Shown here one piece after another: positions 8,019-16,783 of a stretch of DNA of 64,000 nt. The notes under the pieces are model-generated. The model saw nothing but the letters and a program-made list of their open reading frames with translations. It did no database searches and was not told the DNA's origin. A program made the translations under genes and the position numbers. How positions within the stretch are numbered: the stretch's first letter is position 1; each line of letters begins with the position of its first letter. The stretch comes from Ideonella dechloratans (GTDB lineage Bacteria > Pseudomonadota > Gammaproteobacteria > Burkholderiales > Burkholderiaceae_C): NCBI RefSeq assembly GCF_021049305.1, contig NZ_CP088081.1, forward strand, positions 124,001-188,000, written 5' to 3'.

Positions 8019-8960
8019 TCAGAGCCCTGCGCCCTCGTCCAGCCCCAGATGCACGTTCATGGCCTGCACGGCCGCGCCGCTGGCGCCCTTGCCCAGGTTG
8101 TCCAGGCGGGACATCAGCAGCACCTGCTCGTCGTTGGCGAAGACGAACAGGTCCACCCGGTTGGTGTTGTTGCAGGCCTGCACATCGAAGAAGCCGCTGG
8201 CCAGGGTGTCCGGATCGGCCAGGGGCATGACCCGCACGAAGCGCTCGCCGGCATAACGCGCGGCCAGGGCCTGCTGCAGATCAGCGGCCGTGGCGCCGCC
8301 CTTCAACTGCGAGCGATGCAAGGGCACACTCACGGCCAGACCCTTGTAGAACGGGCCCACCACCGGCAGAAACACCGGCGGCTGGGCCAAGCCGGTGTGG
8401 GCCTTCATCTCGGGCAGGTGCTTGTGGGTCAGGCCCAGGGCGTAGGGGCGGGGCGCCTGCAGGGCCGGGTCGCCGCCGGCCTCGTACTGCTCGATCATCT
8501 TCTTGCCACCGCCTGAGTAGCCGGTCAGCGAGGTGGCCGAGATGGCGGCATCGGCCGGCACCAGGCCCGCGTCCACCAGCGGGCGCAGCAGCAGGATGAA
8601 GGCGCTGGCATGGCAGCCGGGGTTGGCGATGCGCTTGCTGGCGCGGATGGCGTCGCGCTGGCCGGGGGCCAGCTCGGGCATGCCGAAGGTCCAGCCCGGC
8701 ACGGTGCGGTGGGCGGTGCTGGCGTCGATCACGCAGGTGGCCGGGTTGCTCAGCAGGCTCACCGCCTCGCGCGAGGCGGCGTCGGGCAGGCAGAGGAAGG
8801 CCACGTCCGCCGCATTGAGCAGGCGCGCGCGCTCGGCGCTGTCCTTGCGCTTGTCGGCGTCGATGCGCAGCACCTCCACATCGCTGCGGCTGGCCAGCAC
8901 CTCGTGGATGCGCAAGCCGGTGGTGCCTTCCTGGCCGTCCACGTAGATCTTGAATGTCAT
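8019..8960 (-). CDS. argC: N-acetyl-gamma-glutamyl-phosphate reductase, type 2
   Basis: NADPH-dependent reductase of the third step of arginine biosynthesis in the cytosol. The 313 residues fit the short type-2 ArgC. Visible are the N-terminal fold [18 protein letters not shown], the active-site Cys in NPGCHASAF, and [17 protein letters not shown]. The ATG chosen starts directly at [12 protein letters not shown]; a longer reading adds a low-complexity Pro/Arg stretch. It faces the alpha/beta hydrolase gene, with starts about 90 bases apart and a shared upstream region. Confidence 0.94.
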   Translation of the reverse strand: MTFKIYVDGQEGTTGLRIHEVLASRSDVEVLRIDADKRKDSAERARLLNAADVAFLCLPDAASREAVSLLSNPATCVIDASTAHRTVPGWTFGMPELAPGQRDAIRASKRIANPGCHASAFILLLRPLVDAGLVPADAAISATSLTGYSGGGKKMIEQYEAGGDPALQAPRPYALGLTHKHLPEMKAHTGLAQPPVFLPVVGPFYKGLAVSVPLHRSQLKGGATAADLQQALAARYAGERFVRVMPLADPDTLASGFFDVQACNNTNRVDLFVFANDEQVLLMSRLDNLGKGASGAAVQAMNVHLGLDEGAGL

Positions 8961-9052
8961 GCTGCGGTCCTTCTCTTCTGCCTGGACGTCAGCATGCGGC
9001 GGCTGCGCCAGAATCGGGGCCCCGAAGCATAAGGCAAGCACAGGTCCCCACG

Positions 9053-9622
9053 GTGTCAACGCATTCATCCGCGCCACGCATTCTGTTGTTGCCGGGCTGG
9101 CAGGATTCCGGCGACGGCCACTGGCAGACCCGCTGGGAGGCCCTGCACGGCGACGAACGGGTGCGCCAGCACGACTGGCTGTGGCCGCGCCGGGGCGACT
9201 GGATGGCCCAGCTGGAGGAGGCCGTGCTGGCCGACGAGCGGCCGGTGGTACTGGTGGCCCACAGCCTGGGCAACCACCTCGTGTCGGCCTGGACGGACCA
9301 CAGTCGCCTGGTGGGGCGGGTGCAGGCCGCCCTGCTGGTGGCACCGCCCGATCTGGACCGGCCGGAGGTGCCGCCCCAGCTGTTCAACTGGCGGCCCATG
9401 CGCCTGCCCCGCCTGCCGTTCCCGGCGCTCGCCGTCTACAGCGAGGACGATCCCTGGTGCACGCCCGAGCGGGCGCGCTGGCTGGCCGCGCAGTGGGGTG
9501 TGCCCAGCCGGTCCATCGGCGCCAGAGGCCATGTGAACCACGACTCCGGCCTGGGCGACTGGCCCGAAGGGCGGGCCTGGCTGCAGGCATTGATGACCCG
9601 CGGCGGCGCGCCCGTGGTCTGA
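9053..9622 (+). CDS. RBBP9/YdeN-family alpha/beta hydrolase
   Basis: A 189-residue serine hydrolase. The start [20 protein letters not shown] is the RBBP9 signature. The nucleophile Ser lies in AHSLGNH, a candidate Asp in YSEDDPWC and a His in [11 protein letters not shown]. The GTG start is chosen because the family begins just before ILLLPG; an upstream ATG would overlap the argC start. The substrate is unknown. Confidence 0.87.
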   Translation: MSTHSSAPRILLLPGWQDSGDGHWQTRWEALHGDERVRQHDWLWPRRGDWMAQLEEAVLADERPVVLVAHSLGNHLVSAWTDHSRLVGRVQAALLVAPPDLDRPEVPPQLFNWRPMRLPRLPFPALAVYSEDDPWCTPERARWLAAQWGVPSRSIGARGHVNHDSGLGDWPEGRAWLQALMTRGGAPVV

Positions 9623-9729
9623 GCGGGCCGGCGGGCTGTCATCGGGGCTTCACCGGTCCTGCCTAGCCTGGGCCTCTCTCCGCAGACATGTGAAGGCCGC
9701 CCCGTCGGTGGCCGCGTCGCGGGGCCACC

Positions 9730-10491
9730 ATGAGCACAACCCACCCCGGCCTGCCCGATGGCGAGGCCCTGCTGCGCGCCGCCGAGGTGGCGGGCACGGT
9801 GCGCAACCGGCACCAGTTCTTCCTGTGGCTGCGCCTGCACCTGCACCGCTTCGTGCCGCACGAATTGCTGCTGTGCCGCCTGGGCCGGCTGCGCGCGGGC
9901 GCGGACCACCGCGCCGAGGTCTTCAACTGCCTGCCGTTGGCGGCGGGTCTGGTGGAGACCCTGAACGATCCCCAGGGGGCGCTGTGGCGCCAGCTGCACG
10001 AAGCCTGGGTGAATGCGGGCCGCCGCCCCGTCCTGCTGCCGCTGGACCGTCTGACGGCGGAGGAGGGCGCCGCTCTGCAGACGGCCGGCTTTGCCCAGTT
10101 GGCCGTGCACGGGGTGGATGGCACGGCGGGTATCCATCCGCCGCTGCTGCTGGCCCTGGGCCGGCACGCAAGCCAGCCGCTGGATGCACAGACAACCTCG
10201 GCGGGGCTGCAGACCTGGCTGCCCCATCTGCACTTCAGTGTCGCCCGGGCCTTGCAGGAGGGGGATGCCGTGGGGGCCGGGGAGGCCGACTGGCCCCGGG
10301 TGCTGACCGAACGCGAGCTGGAGGTGCTGCGCGCGATGCGGGTGGCCCGCAGCAATGCCCAGATCGGCGAGCAGCTGGGCATCAGCGCGCTGACGGTGAA
10401 GAACCACCTGCGCAAAATCATGCGCAAGCTGGGGGCCGGCAACCGGGTGCAGGCGGTGGCCGAGGCCATGGCCCGCCACATGATCAGCTGA
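9730..10491 (+). CDS. LuxR-family regulator, EpsA-like
   Basis: 253 residues. The C-terminal HTH (about 193-245) reads LTERELEVLRAMRVARSNAQIG and TVKNHLRKIMRKL, a typical LuxR/FixJ domain. The N-terminal half, with NRHQFFLWLRLHLHRFVPHE, resembles the EpsA regulators associated with exopolysaccharide or XrtB/PEP-CTERM loci rather than a response-regulator receiver or an AHL-binding domain. No exosortase is visible here. It is the last of the four genes inserted between parA and parB, 64 bases before the parB start. Confidence 0.8.
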   Translation: MSTTHPGLPDGEALLRAAEVAGTVRNRHQFFLWLRLHLHRFVPHELLLCRLGRLRAGADHRAEVFNCLPLAAGLVETLNDPQGALWRQLHEAWVNAGRRPVLLPLDRLTAEEGAALQTAGFAQLAVHGVDGTAGIHPPLLLALGRHASQPLDAQTTSAGLQTWLPHLHFSVARALQEGDAVGAGEADWPRVLTERELEVLRAMRVARSNAQIGEQLGISALTVKNHLRKIMRKLGAGNRVQAVAEAMARHMIS

Positions 10492-10555
10492 GCCGCGCAG
10501 CCGGCTTGCGCCAGCCCGCATGGCCGCGGGCCGCCGATCGCGGACAATGCGCCGC

Positions 10556-11464
10556 ATGGCAAGCAAGAAACCCAAGGGCCTCGGGATGGGGCTGGAGGCC
10601 CTGTTGGGGCCCAAGGTCACCGAAGCCTCCGCGCGCGAAGCAGAGCGTGAGGGCGCGCCCAGCGTCCTGAAGATCGCCCAGATGCAGGCCGGCAAGTACC
10701 AGCCGCGCACCCGCATGGACGAGGGCTCGCTTTATGAACTGGCCGAGAGCATCAAGGGCCAGGGCATCATGCAACCCATTTTGGTGCGTCCGGTGGGCGA
10801 TCCGGTGCAGCGGCGCTACGAGATCATCGCCGGCGAGCGCCGCTTCCGCGCCGCCCAACTGGCCGGGCTGACCGAGGTGCCGGTGCTGGTCAAGGCCGTG
10901 CCGGACGAGGCCGCGGCCGTGATGGCCCTGATCGAGAACATCCAGCGCGAGGACCTGAACCCGCTGGAAGAAGCCCAGGGCCTCAAGCGTCTGGTCGACG
11001 AGTTCGGCCTGACGCACGAGCAGGCCGCGCAATCGGTGGGCCGCTCGCGCAGCGCGGCGTCCAACCTGCTGCGCCTGCTGAACCTGGCCGAGCCCGTGCA
11101 GAAGATGCTGATGGCCGGCGACTTGGACATGGGCCATGCCCGGGCCCTGCTGCCCCTGCCGGCCGCCCAGCAGATCCTCACCGCCAACGAGGTCGTGGCC
11201 CGAAAACTGTCGGTGCGCGACGCCGAGAAGCTGGCCACCAAGGCCCTGCAGCCGGAGAAGCCCGCCAGCGGCAAGGCCGCGCCCGAGAAGTCGCGCGACA
11301 TCCTGCGGCTGGAGGAGCAGCTGGCCGACCTGCTCACCGCCCAGGTCGAGATCCGCGTGCAGCGCAAGACGCGCCGCGGCGAGCAGGGCGAGGTCGCCAT
11401 CCGCTTCGCCTCGCTCGATGAGCTCTCGGGTCTCTTGGACAAGCTGGGCCTGACCGAGCGCTGA
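10556..11464 (+). CDS. parB: Chromosome partitioning protein ParB (Spo0J)
   Basis: CTP-dependent DNA clamp that loads at parS and works with ParA. The 302 residues include the N-terminal ParA-interacting tail (MASKKPKGLGMGLEALLG), the CTPase box GERRFRAAQLAG (93-104), ALIENIQREDLNPLEEA and a HTH around QAAQSVGRSRSAASNLLRLL. The ATG before the conserved KGLGMGLEALLG tail is preferred over an upstream in-frame ATG. Three parS sites 5-7 kb upstream are its targets. Confidence 0.96.
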   Translation: MASKKPKGLGMGLEALLGPKVTEASAREAEREGAPSVLKIAQMQAGKYQPRTRMDEGSLYELAESIKGQGIMQPILVRPVGDPVQRRYEIIAGERRFRAAQLAGLTEVPVLVKAVPDEAAAVMALIENIQREDLNPLEEAQGLKRLVDEFGLTHEQAAQSVGRSRSAASNLLRLLNLAEPVQKMLMAGDLDMGHARALLPLPAAQQILTANEVVARKLSVRDAEKLATKALQPEKPASGKAAPEKSRDILRLEEQLADLLTAQVEIRVQRKTRRGEQGEVAIRFASLDELSGLLDKLGLTER

Positions 11465-11871
11465 GCCAGCGCAAGACGATCTTCAGATCTTCCGCCCGGG
11501 TCAACCCCGTGTCATCGACGTCAACCCTCTTGCCGCGCGGCGCGTTCGGCGAGAGGATGCCTGCATGACGTGCGGGCCGCAAAGACCCTGAGGGTCGCGC
11601 TGCCAGGCAGACCCGACGGGCACGGCTTATGCTGTACCGACTGCGAAAGGTGAAGGTTTGAAAACTGCGTGAGAAAAGACGGCTTGATCCCCACTTGCCT
11701 TGTGCCGGTCCAGCCCCAAGCTTCCTCCCACGCACCTTGCTGAACTGAATGCATCCCTGATCGGAAAGCTCTGATGGCGCCCGGGCCGAGTCAAGCCGGG
11801 ACTCCATCAAAACTTTCCAGACGCTGTCCGGAGTCACGACCGGCTGCGCCTTCCCTGCCCAGGAGGTCAAC
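11465..11871 (+). other. 407-base non-coding region upstream of prkA
   Basis: No convincing gene is seen between parB and prkA. The stretch holds a candidate sigma-54 promoter at 11618-11633 and otherwise unremarkable sequence with lower GC than its neighbours. The prkA ribosome-binding site CAGGAGG is at its end. A long leader or activator sites would fit regulation of the stress kinase operon. Confidence 0.6.
11618..11633 (+). promoter_or_regulatory. Candidate sigma-54 promoter for prkA operon
   Basis: GGGCACGGCTTATGCT aligns with the sigma-54 consensus TGGCAC-N5-TTGCW. The invariant GG (-24) and GC (-12) are ten bases apart, and only the first T and one T of the -12 box differ. E. coli yeaGH is known to be sigma-54/NtrC dependent, which supports the call. 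The promoter would leave a leader of about 230 bases. Confidence 0.5.
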
Positions 11872-13794
11872 ATGGATGTGATCAGCACCTTTGCCGCCCG
11901 CTACGAGCGCACCCGCGAGGAAGAGATGTCCCTCGAGGACTATCTGGCGGAGTGCAAGCGCAATCCCCTGGCCTATGCCACGGCGGCCGAGCGCATGCTG
12001 CAGGCCATCGGCGAGCCGCAGATGGTCGACACCCGCCACGACCACCGGCTCTCGCGCATCTTCGCCAACAAGGTCATCAAGATCTACCCGGCCTTCGCCG
12101 AGTTCTACGGCATGGAGGACGCGATCGAGCAGGTCGTCTCCTATTTCCGCCATGCCGCACAAGGCCTGGAGGAGAAGAAGCAGATCCTCTACCTGCTGGG
12201 GCCGGTGGGCGGCGGCAAGTCCTCCATTGCCGAGCGCCTGAAGGCGCTGATGCAGGAGGTGCCCTTCTATGCCATCAAGGGCTCGCCAGTGAATGAATCG
12301 CCGCTGGGCCTCTTTGACGTGGAGGAAGATGGCCCGCTGCTGGAAGAGCAGTACGGCATCCCGCGGCGCTACCTCAACCGCATCATGAGCCCCTGGGCCG
12401 TCAAGCGGCTGGAGGAGTACGGCGGTGACATCCGCCAGTTCAAGGTCGTCAAGCGCTACCCCAGCATCTTGAAGCAGGTCGGCATCGCCAAGACCGAGCC
12501 GGGTGACGAGAACAACCAGGACATCTCCAGCCTGGTGGGCAAGGTCGACATCCGCAAGCTCGAGAGCTATGCCCAGGACGACCCGGACGCCTACAGCTAC
12601 AGCGGCGGCCTGTGCCTGGCCAACCAGGGTCTGCTGGAATTCGTCGAGATGTTCAAGGCGCCGATCAAGGTGCTGCACCCGCTGCTGACCGCGACCCAGG
12701 AAGGCAACTTCAAGGGCACCGAGGGCTTCGGCGCCATCCCCTTCGACGGCGTGGTGCTGGCCCACAGCAACGAGAGCGAGTGGAAGGCCTTCCGCAACAA
12801 CAAGAACAACGAGGCCTTCCTGGACCGCATCTACATCGTCAAGGTGCCGTACTGCCTGCGCGTCTCCGAAGAGGTGAAGATCTACGAGAAGCTGCTCAAG
12901 AGCTCCTCGCTGGCCGGCGCCACCTGCGCCCCGGGCACGCTGAAGATGATGGCCCAGTTCGCGGTGCTCACGCGGCTGAAGGAGCCCGAGAACTCCAGCC
13001 TGTTCAGCAAGATGCAGGTCTACGACGGCGAGAACCTGAAGGACACCGACCCGCGCGCCAAGTCCATGCAGGAGTACCGCGACTACGCGGGCGTGGACGA
13101 GGGCATGGCGGGCATCTCCACCCGCTTCGCCTACAAGATCATCTCCAAGGTCTTCAACTTCGACAGCCAGGAGGTGGCCGCCAACCCGGTGCACCTGATG
13201 TACGTGCTGGAGCAGCAGATCGAGCGCGAGCAGTTCCCGCCCGAGACGGAGCAGAAGTACACCGCCTTCATCAAGGAGCTGCTGGCCCCGCGCTACGCCG
13301 AGTTCATCGGCAAGGAGATCCAGACCGCCTACCTGGAGAGCTACAGCGAATACGGCCAGAACATCTTCGACCGCTACGTCACCTACGCCGACTACTGGAT
13401 CCAGGACCAGGAGTACCGCGACACCGACACCGGCGAGGTGTTCGACCGCGCCTCGCTCAATGCCGAGCTCGAGAAGATCGAGAAGCCCGCGGGCATCGCC
13501 AACCCCAAGGACTTCCGCAACGAGATCGTCAACTTCGTGCTGCGCGCGCGCGCCAACAACGCGGGCAAGAACCCGAACTGGACCAGCTACGAGAAGCTGC
13601 GCACGGTGATCGAGAAGAAGATGTTCTCCAACACCGAAGAGCTGCTGCCGGTCATCAGCTTCAACGCCAAGGCCAGCGCCGACGAGGCCAAGAAGCACGA
13701 GGACTTCGTCGACCGCATGGTGCAGAAGGGCTACACGCCCAAGCAGGTCCGCCTGCTGTGCGAGTGGTACCTGCGCGTGCGCAAGAGCTCCTGA
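11872..13794 (+). CDS. prkA: Serine protein kinase PrkA (YeaG)
   Basis: 640 residues, the family length. An AAA-type N-terminal domain carries Walker A GPVGGGKSSIAERLK near residue 105, and a C-terminal PrkA kinase-like domain follows. PrkA/YeaG proteins respond to nutrient and stationary-phase stress in the cytosol. The start is set by CAGGAGG nine bases upstream. It heads the conserved prkA-yeaH-spoVR cluster; a strong hairpin separates it from yeaH. Confidence 0.95.
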   Translation: MDVISTFAARYERTREEEMSLEDYLAECKRNPLAYATAAERMLQAIGEPQMVDTRHDHRLSRIFANKVIKIYPAFAEFYGMEDAIEQVVSYFRHAAQGLEEKKQILYLLGPVGGGKSSIAERLKALMQEVPFYAIKGSPVNESPLGLFDVEEDGPLLEEQYGIPRRYLNRIMSPWAVKRLEEYGGDIRQFKVVKRYPSILKQVGIAKTEPGDENNQDISSLVGKVDIRKLESYAQDDPDAYSYSGGLCLANQGLLEFVEMFKAPIKVLHPLLTATQEGNFKGTEGFGAIPFDGVVLAHSNESEWKAFRNNKNNEAFLDRIYIVKVPYCLRVSEEVKIYEKLLKSSSLAGATCAPGTLKMMAQFAVLTRLKEPENSSLFSKMQVYDGENLKDTDPRAKSMQEYRDYAGVDEGMAGISTRFAYKIISKVFNFDSQEVAANPVHLMYVLEQQIEREQFPPETEQKYTAFIKELLAPRYAEFIGKEIQTAYLESYSEYGQNIFDRYVTYADYWIQDQEYRDTDTGEVFDRASLNAELEKIEKPAGIANPKDFRNEIVNFVLRARANNAGKNPNWTSYEKLRTVIEKKMFSNTEELLPVISFNAKASADEAKKHEDFVDRMVQKGYTPKQVRLLCEWYLRVRKSS

Positions 13795-13801
13795 TGAGGT
13801 T

Positions 13802-13829
13802 CCCTGGTCGGCCGACAGACCGACCAGGG
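13802..13829 (+). other. Intercistronic hairpin between prkA and yeaH
   Basis: CCCTGGTCGG and CCGACCAGGG form a perfect 10-bp stem around an 8-base loop, directly after the prkA stop. No T-run follows, so it is not a typical intrinsic terminator. It more probably stabilises the prkA message or marks a processing point that sets different levels of PrkA and YeaH. Confidence 0.6.
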
Positions 13830-13853
13830 CCAGAAGTCTGACCGAGGAATGCG

Positions 13854-15137
13854 ATGCTGCAGCAGATCATCGACCGTCGGCTTGCGGGCAAGAACAAGTC
13901 GATCGGCAACCGCGAGCGCTTCCTGCGGCGCTACAAGCAGCAGATCCGCGAGGCGGTGCGCCGCGCGGTGGACGGCCGCGGCATCCGCGACCTGGAGCGC
14001 GGCGAAGAGGTGCGCATCCCCAAGAAGGACATCTCCGAGCCCGTCTTCCACCATGGCTCGGGTGGCCAGCGCGACATGGTGCACCCGGGCAACCAGGAGT
14101 ACGTGACCGGCGACCGCATCCAGCGCCCGCAGGGGGGCGGCGGCAAGGGGCAGGGCAAGGGCCAGGCCAGCGATTCCGGTGACGGCGAGGACGAGTTCAC
14201 CTTCGCCCTGTCCAAGGAAGAGTTCATGCAGGTCTTCTTCGAGGACCTGGCCTTGCCGCACCTGATCCGCACCCAGCTGGCCGAGACGCCGGAGTGGAAG
14301 ACCCACCGGGCCGGCTTCTCCAGTGACGGCACGCCCAACAACCTGCATGTGGTGCGTTCCATGCGCGGCGCCCTGGGCCGGCGCATCGCGCTGGGGGGCG
14401 AATCGCGCCGCGAGCTGCACGCGCTGGAGGACCTGGTGGCTCAGATGCTGCGCCAGCCCTCGGACGATCCGGCCGTCAAGCAGCAGCTCAGGGAGGCCCA
14501 GGAGCGCATTGCCGCGCTCAAGGCCCGGCTGGGGCTGATCCCCTTCCTCGACCCGATCGACCTGCGATTTCGCAGCCGGGTGCGGGTGCCGGTGCCCACC
14601 AGCAAGGCGGTGATGTTCTGCCTGATGGACGTCTCCGGCTCGATGGACGAGCAGCGCAAGGAACTGTCCAAGCGCTTCTTCATCCTGCTCTACCTGTTCC
14701 TGACCCGCCACTACGAGAAGATCGAGCTGGTCTTCATCCGCCACCACACCCAGGCTCAGGAGGTGAGCGAGGACGATTTCTTCCATGCCCGCGAGACCGG
14801 GGGCACGGTGGTGTCCAGCGCGCTGGAGCTGATGGACCAGATCATCCGAGAACGCTACAACCCCACCGAGTGGAACATCTACGGCGCCCAGGCCAGCGAC
14901 GGTGACAACTGGCACCACGACAGCGGCCGCTGCCGCGAGCTGCTGGCCGAGAAGCTGCTGCCCGCCTGCCGCTACTACGCCTATGTGCAGGTGGCCGAGG
15001 AGGAGCAGAACCTCTGGGAGGAATACACCCGCCTGGGCGAGAGCCACCCGAACTTCGCGATGCGCAAGGCGGTGGAGGCCTCCGAGATCTACCCGGTCTT
15101 CCGCGACCTGTTCAAGAAGGAAGGGGCCACGACATGA
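13854..15137 (+). CDS. yeaH: YeaH/YhbH family protein (DUF444)
   Basis: 427 residues of the YeaH/YhbH family, found with PrkA and SpoVR in many proteobacteria. The N-terminus LQQIIDRRLAGKNKSIGNRERFLRR (split over residues 2-27) is basic. A Gly/Lys/Gln linker follows, and the C-terminal half has a von Willebrand A-like core with the MIDAS-type motif MDVSGSMDEQRK. The precise function is unknown. Translation is coupled to spoVR through an ATGA overlap. Confidence 0.93.
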   Translation: MLQQIIDRRLAGKNKSIGNRERFLRRYKQQIREAVRRAVDGRGIRDLERGEEVRIPKKDISEPVFHHGSGGQRDMVHPGNQEYVTGDRIQRPQGGGGKGQGKGQASDSGDGEDEFTFALSKEEFMQVFFEDLALPHLIRTQLAETPEWKTHRAGFSSDGTPNNLHVVRSMRGALGRRIALGGESRRELHALEDLVAQMLRQPSDDPAVKQQLREAQERIAALKARLGLIPFLDPIDLRFRSRVRVPVPTSKAVMFCLMDVSGSMDEQRKELSKRFFILLYLFLTRHYEKIELVFIRHHTQAQEVSEDDFFHARETGGTVVSSALELMDQIIRERYNPTEWNIYGAQASDGDNWHHDSGRCRELLAEKLLPACRYYAYVQVAEEEQNLWEEYTRLGESHPNFAMRKAVEASEIYPVFRDLFKKEGATT

Positions 15138-16747
15138 GCGACTTCTCGCAAGAGCGCCGCTGGCACGACGACCGCAGCAGGATCCCGGACGGGCAGGACC
15201 GCCGCAAGGGCAGGGTGGCCCTGCAGGCCCCGCTGCCGCCCGGCCCGCGGCCCGAACACCCGCTGCCCGACCCCAGCGACTGGACCTTCGAGCTGATCAC
15301 CCAGTACCACGAGGTGATCGACCGCACCGCGCGCCGCTTCGGCCTGGACACCTACCCCAACCAGCTGGAGATCATCACCGCCGAGCAGATGATGGACGCC
15401 TACGCCAGCGTGGGCATGCCGGTGAACTACCGGCACTGGAGCTACGGCAAGGAATTCATCTCCACCGAGAAGAACTACAAGCGCGGCCACATGGGCCTGG
15501 CCTACGAGATCGTCATCAACAGCAACCCCTGCATCAGCTACCTGATGGAGGAGAACACGATGGCGATGCAGGCCCTGGTCATCGCCCACGCGGCCTACGG
15601 CCACAATAGCTTCTTCAAGGGCAACTACCTGTTCCGCATGTGGACGGATGCCTCGTCCATCATCGACTACCTCGTCTACGCCAAGAATTACGTGGCCCAG
15701 TGCGAGGAGCGCTACGGCGTGGACACGGTGGAGGAATTCATCGATTCCTGCCACGCGCTGCAGAACCATGGCGTGGACCGCTACCGCCGCCCCACCAAGA
15801 AGTCGCTGGCCGAGGAGCTGGCGCTGCGCAAGGACCGCGAGGCCTATGCCCAGCAGCAGGTCAACGATCTCTGGCGCACCCTGCCGCGCAAGGCCGAGGC
15901 CGCCGAGGAGGCGCCCGAGGCCCGACGCTTCCCGGCCGACCCCGAGGAGAACATCCTCTACTTCATCGAGAAGAACGCGCCGCTGCTGGAAGCCTGGCAG
16001 CGCGAGATCGTGCGCATCGTGCGCAAGGTGGCGCAGTACTTTTACCCCCAGCGCCAGAGCCAGGTGATGAACGAGGGCTGGGCCACCTTCTGGCACCACA
16101 AGCTGCTCAACACCATGTACGACGACGGCTACCTCACCGACGGCGTGATGATCGAGTGGCTCAAGTCCCACACCAACGTCATCTACCAGCCCCGGGTGGG
16201 CGACCGCGGCTACAACGGCCTGAACCCCTACGCGCTGGGCTTTGCGATGTACACCGACATCCAGCGCATCTGCGAGGCGCCCACCGATGAGGACCGGGCC
16301 TGGTTCCCCGACATCGCCGGCAAGCCCTGGCTGCCCACGCTGGACCAGGCCATGCGCAACTACAAGGACGAGAGCTTCATCGGCCAGTTCCTCAGCCCCA
16401 AGCTGATGCGCGATTTCCGCCTCTTCGCCATCACCGACGACGAGCGCCAGCCCACGCTGGAGGTCAGCGCCATTCACGACGAGGCCGGCTATCGCCAGGT
16501 GCGCGAGGCGCTGTCGCGCCAGTACGACCTGGGCGCGCGCGAGCCCAACATCCAGGTCTGGAATGTCAACCTGCGCGGCGACCGCAGCCTGACCCTGCGC
16601 CACACCCAGCACAACAACCGGCCGCTGGACGACAGCGCGCAGGAGGTGCTCAAGCATGTGGCCCGGCTGTGGGGCTTCGGTGTGCACCTGGAGAGCGTCA
16701 ACGGGCAGGGCGAGGTGACACGGCGCTGGAGCGTGACGGCGCCTTGA
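15134..16747 (+). CDS. ycgB: SpoVR family protein (YcgB)
   Basis: 537 residues of the SpoVR family. Visible are NQLEIITAEQMMDAYASVGM, PVNYRHWSYGKEF, AYGHNSFFKGN and NEGWATFWHHKLL, all family-conserved. Its start overlaps the yeaH stop (ATGA). The name comes from Bacillus spore cortex formation, but proteobacterial members occur in non-sporulating cells with PrkA and YeaH; the biochemical role is unknown. Confidence 0.93.
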   Translation: MSDFSQERRWHDDRSRIPDGQDRRKGRVALQAPLPPGPRPEHPLPDPSDWTFELITQYHEVIDRTARRFGLDTYPNQLEIITAEQMMDAYASVGMPVNYRHWSYGKEFISTEKNYKRGHMGLAYEIVINSNPCISYLMEENTMAMQALVIAHAAYGHNSFFKGNYLFRMWTDASSIIDYLVYAKNYVAQCEERYGVDTVEEFIDSCHALQNHGVDRYRRPTKKSLAEELALRKDREAYAQQQVNDLWRTLPRKAEAAEEAPEARRFPADPEENILYFIEKNAPLLEAWQREIVRIVRKVAQYFYPQRQSQVMNEGWATFWHHKLLNTMYDDGYLTDGVMIEWLKSHTNVIYQPRVGDRGYNGLNPYALGFAMYTDIQRICEAPTDEDRAWFPDIAGKPWLPTLDQAMRNYKDESFIGQFLSPKLMRDFRLFAITDDERQPTLEVSAIHDEAGYRQVREALSRQYDLGAREPNIQVWNVNLRGDRSLTLRHTQHNNRPLDDSAQEVLKHVARLWGFGVHLESVNGQGEVTRRWSVTAP

Positions 16748-16783
16748 GGCTATCCTCGGGGCTGACACCGCCCCCGACCCCTC

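Noticed and set aside
11521..11754. 77-codon open frame on the minus strand in the parB-prkA gap
   Set aside because: No recognisable motif or ribosome-binding site; the region looks regulatory.
11791..13698. Open frame of 635 codons antisense to prkA
   Set aside because: Leu/Val/His-rich shadow of a strongly conserved gene.
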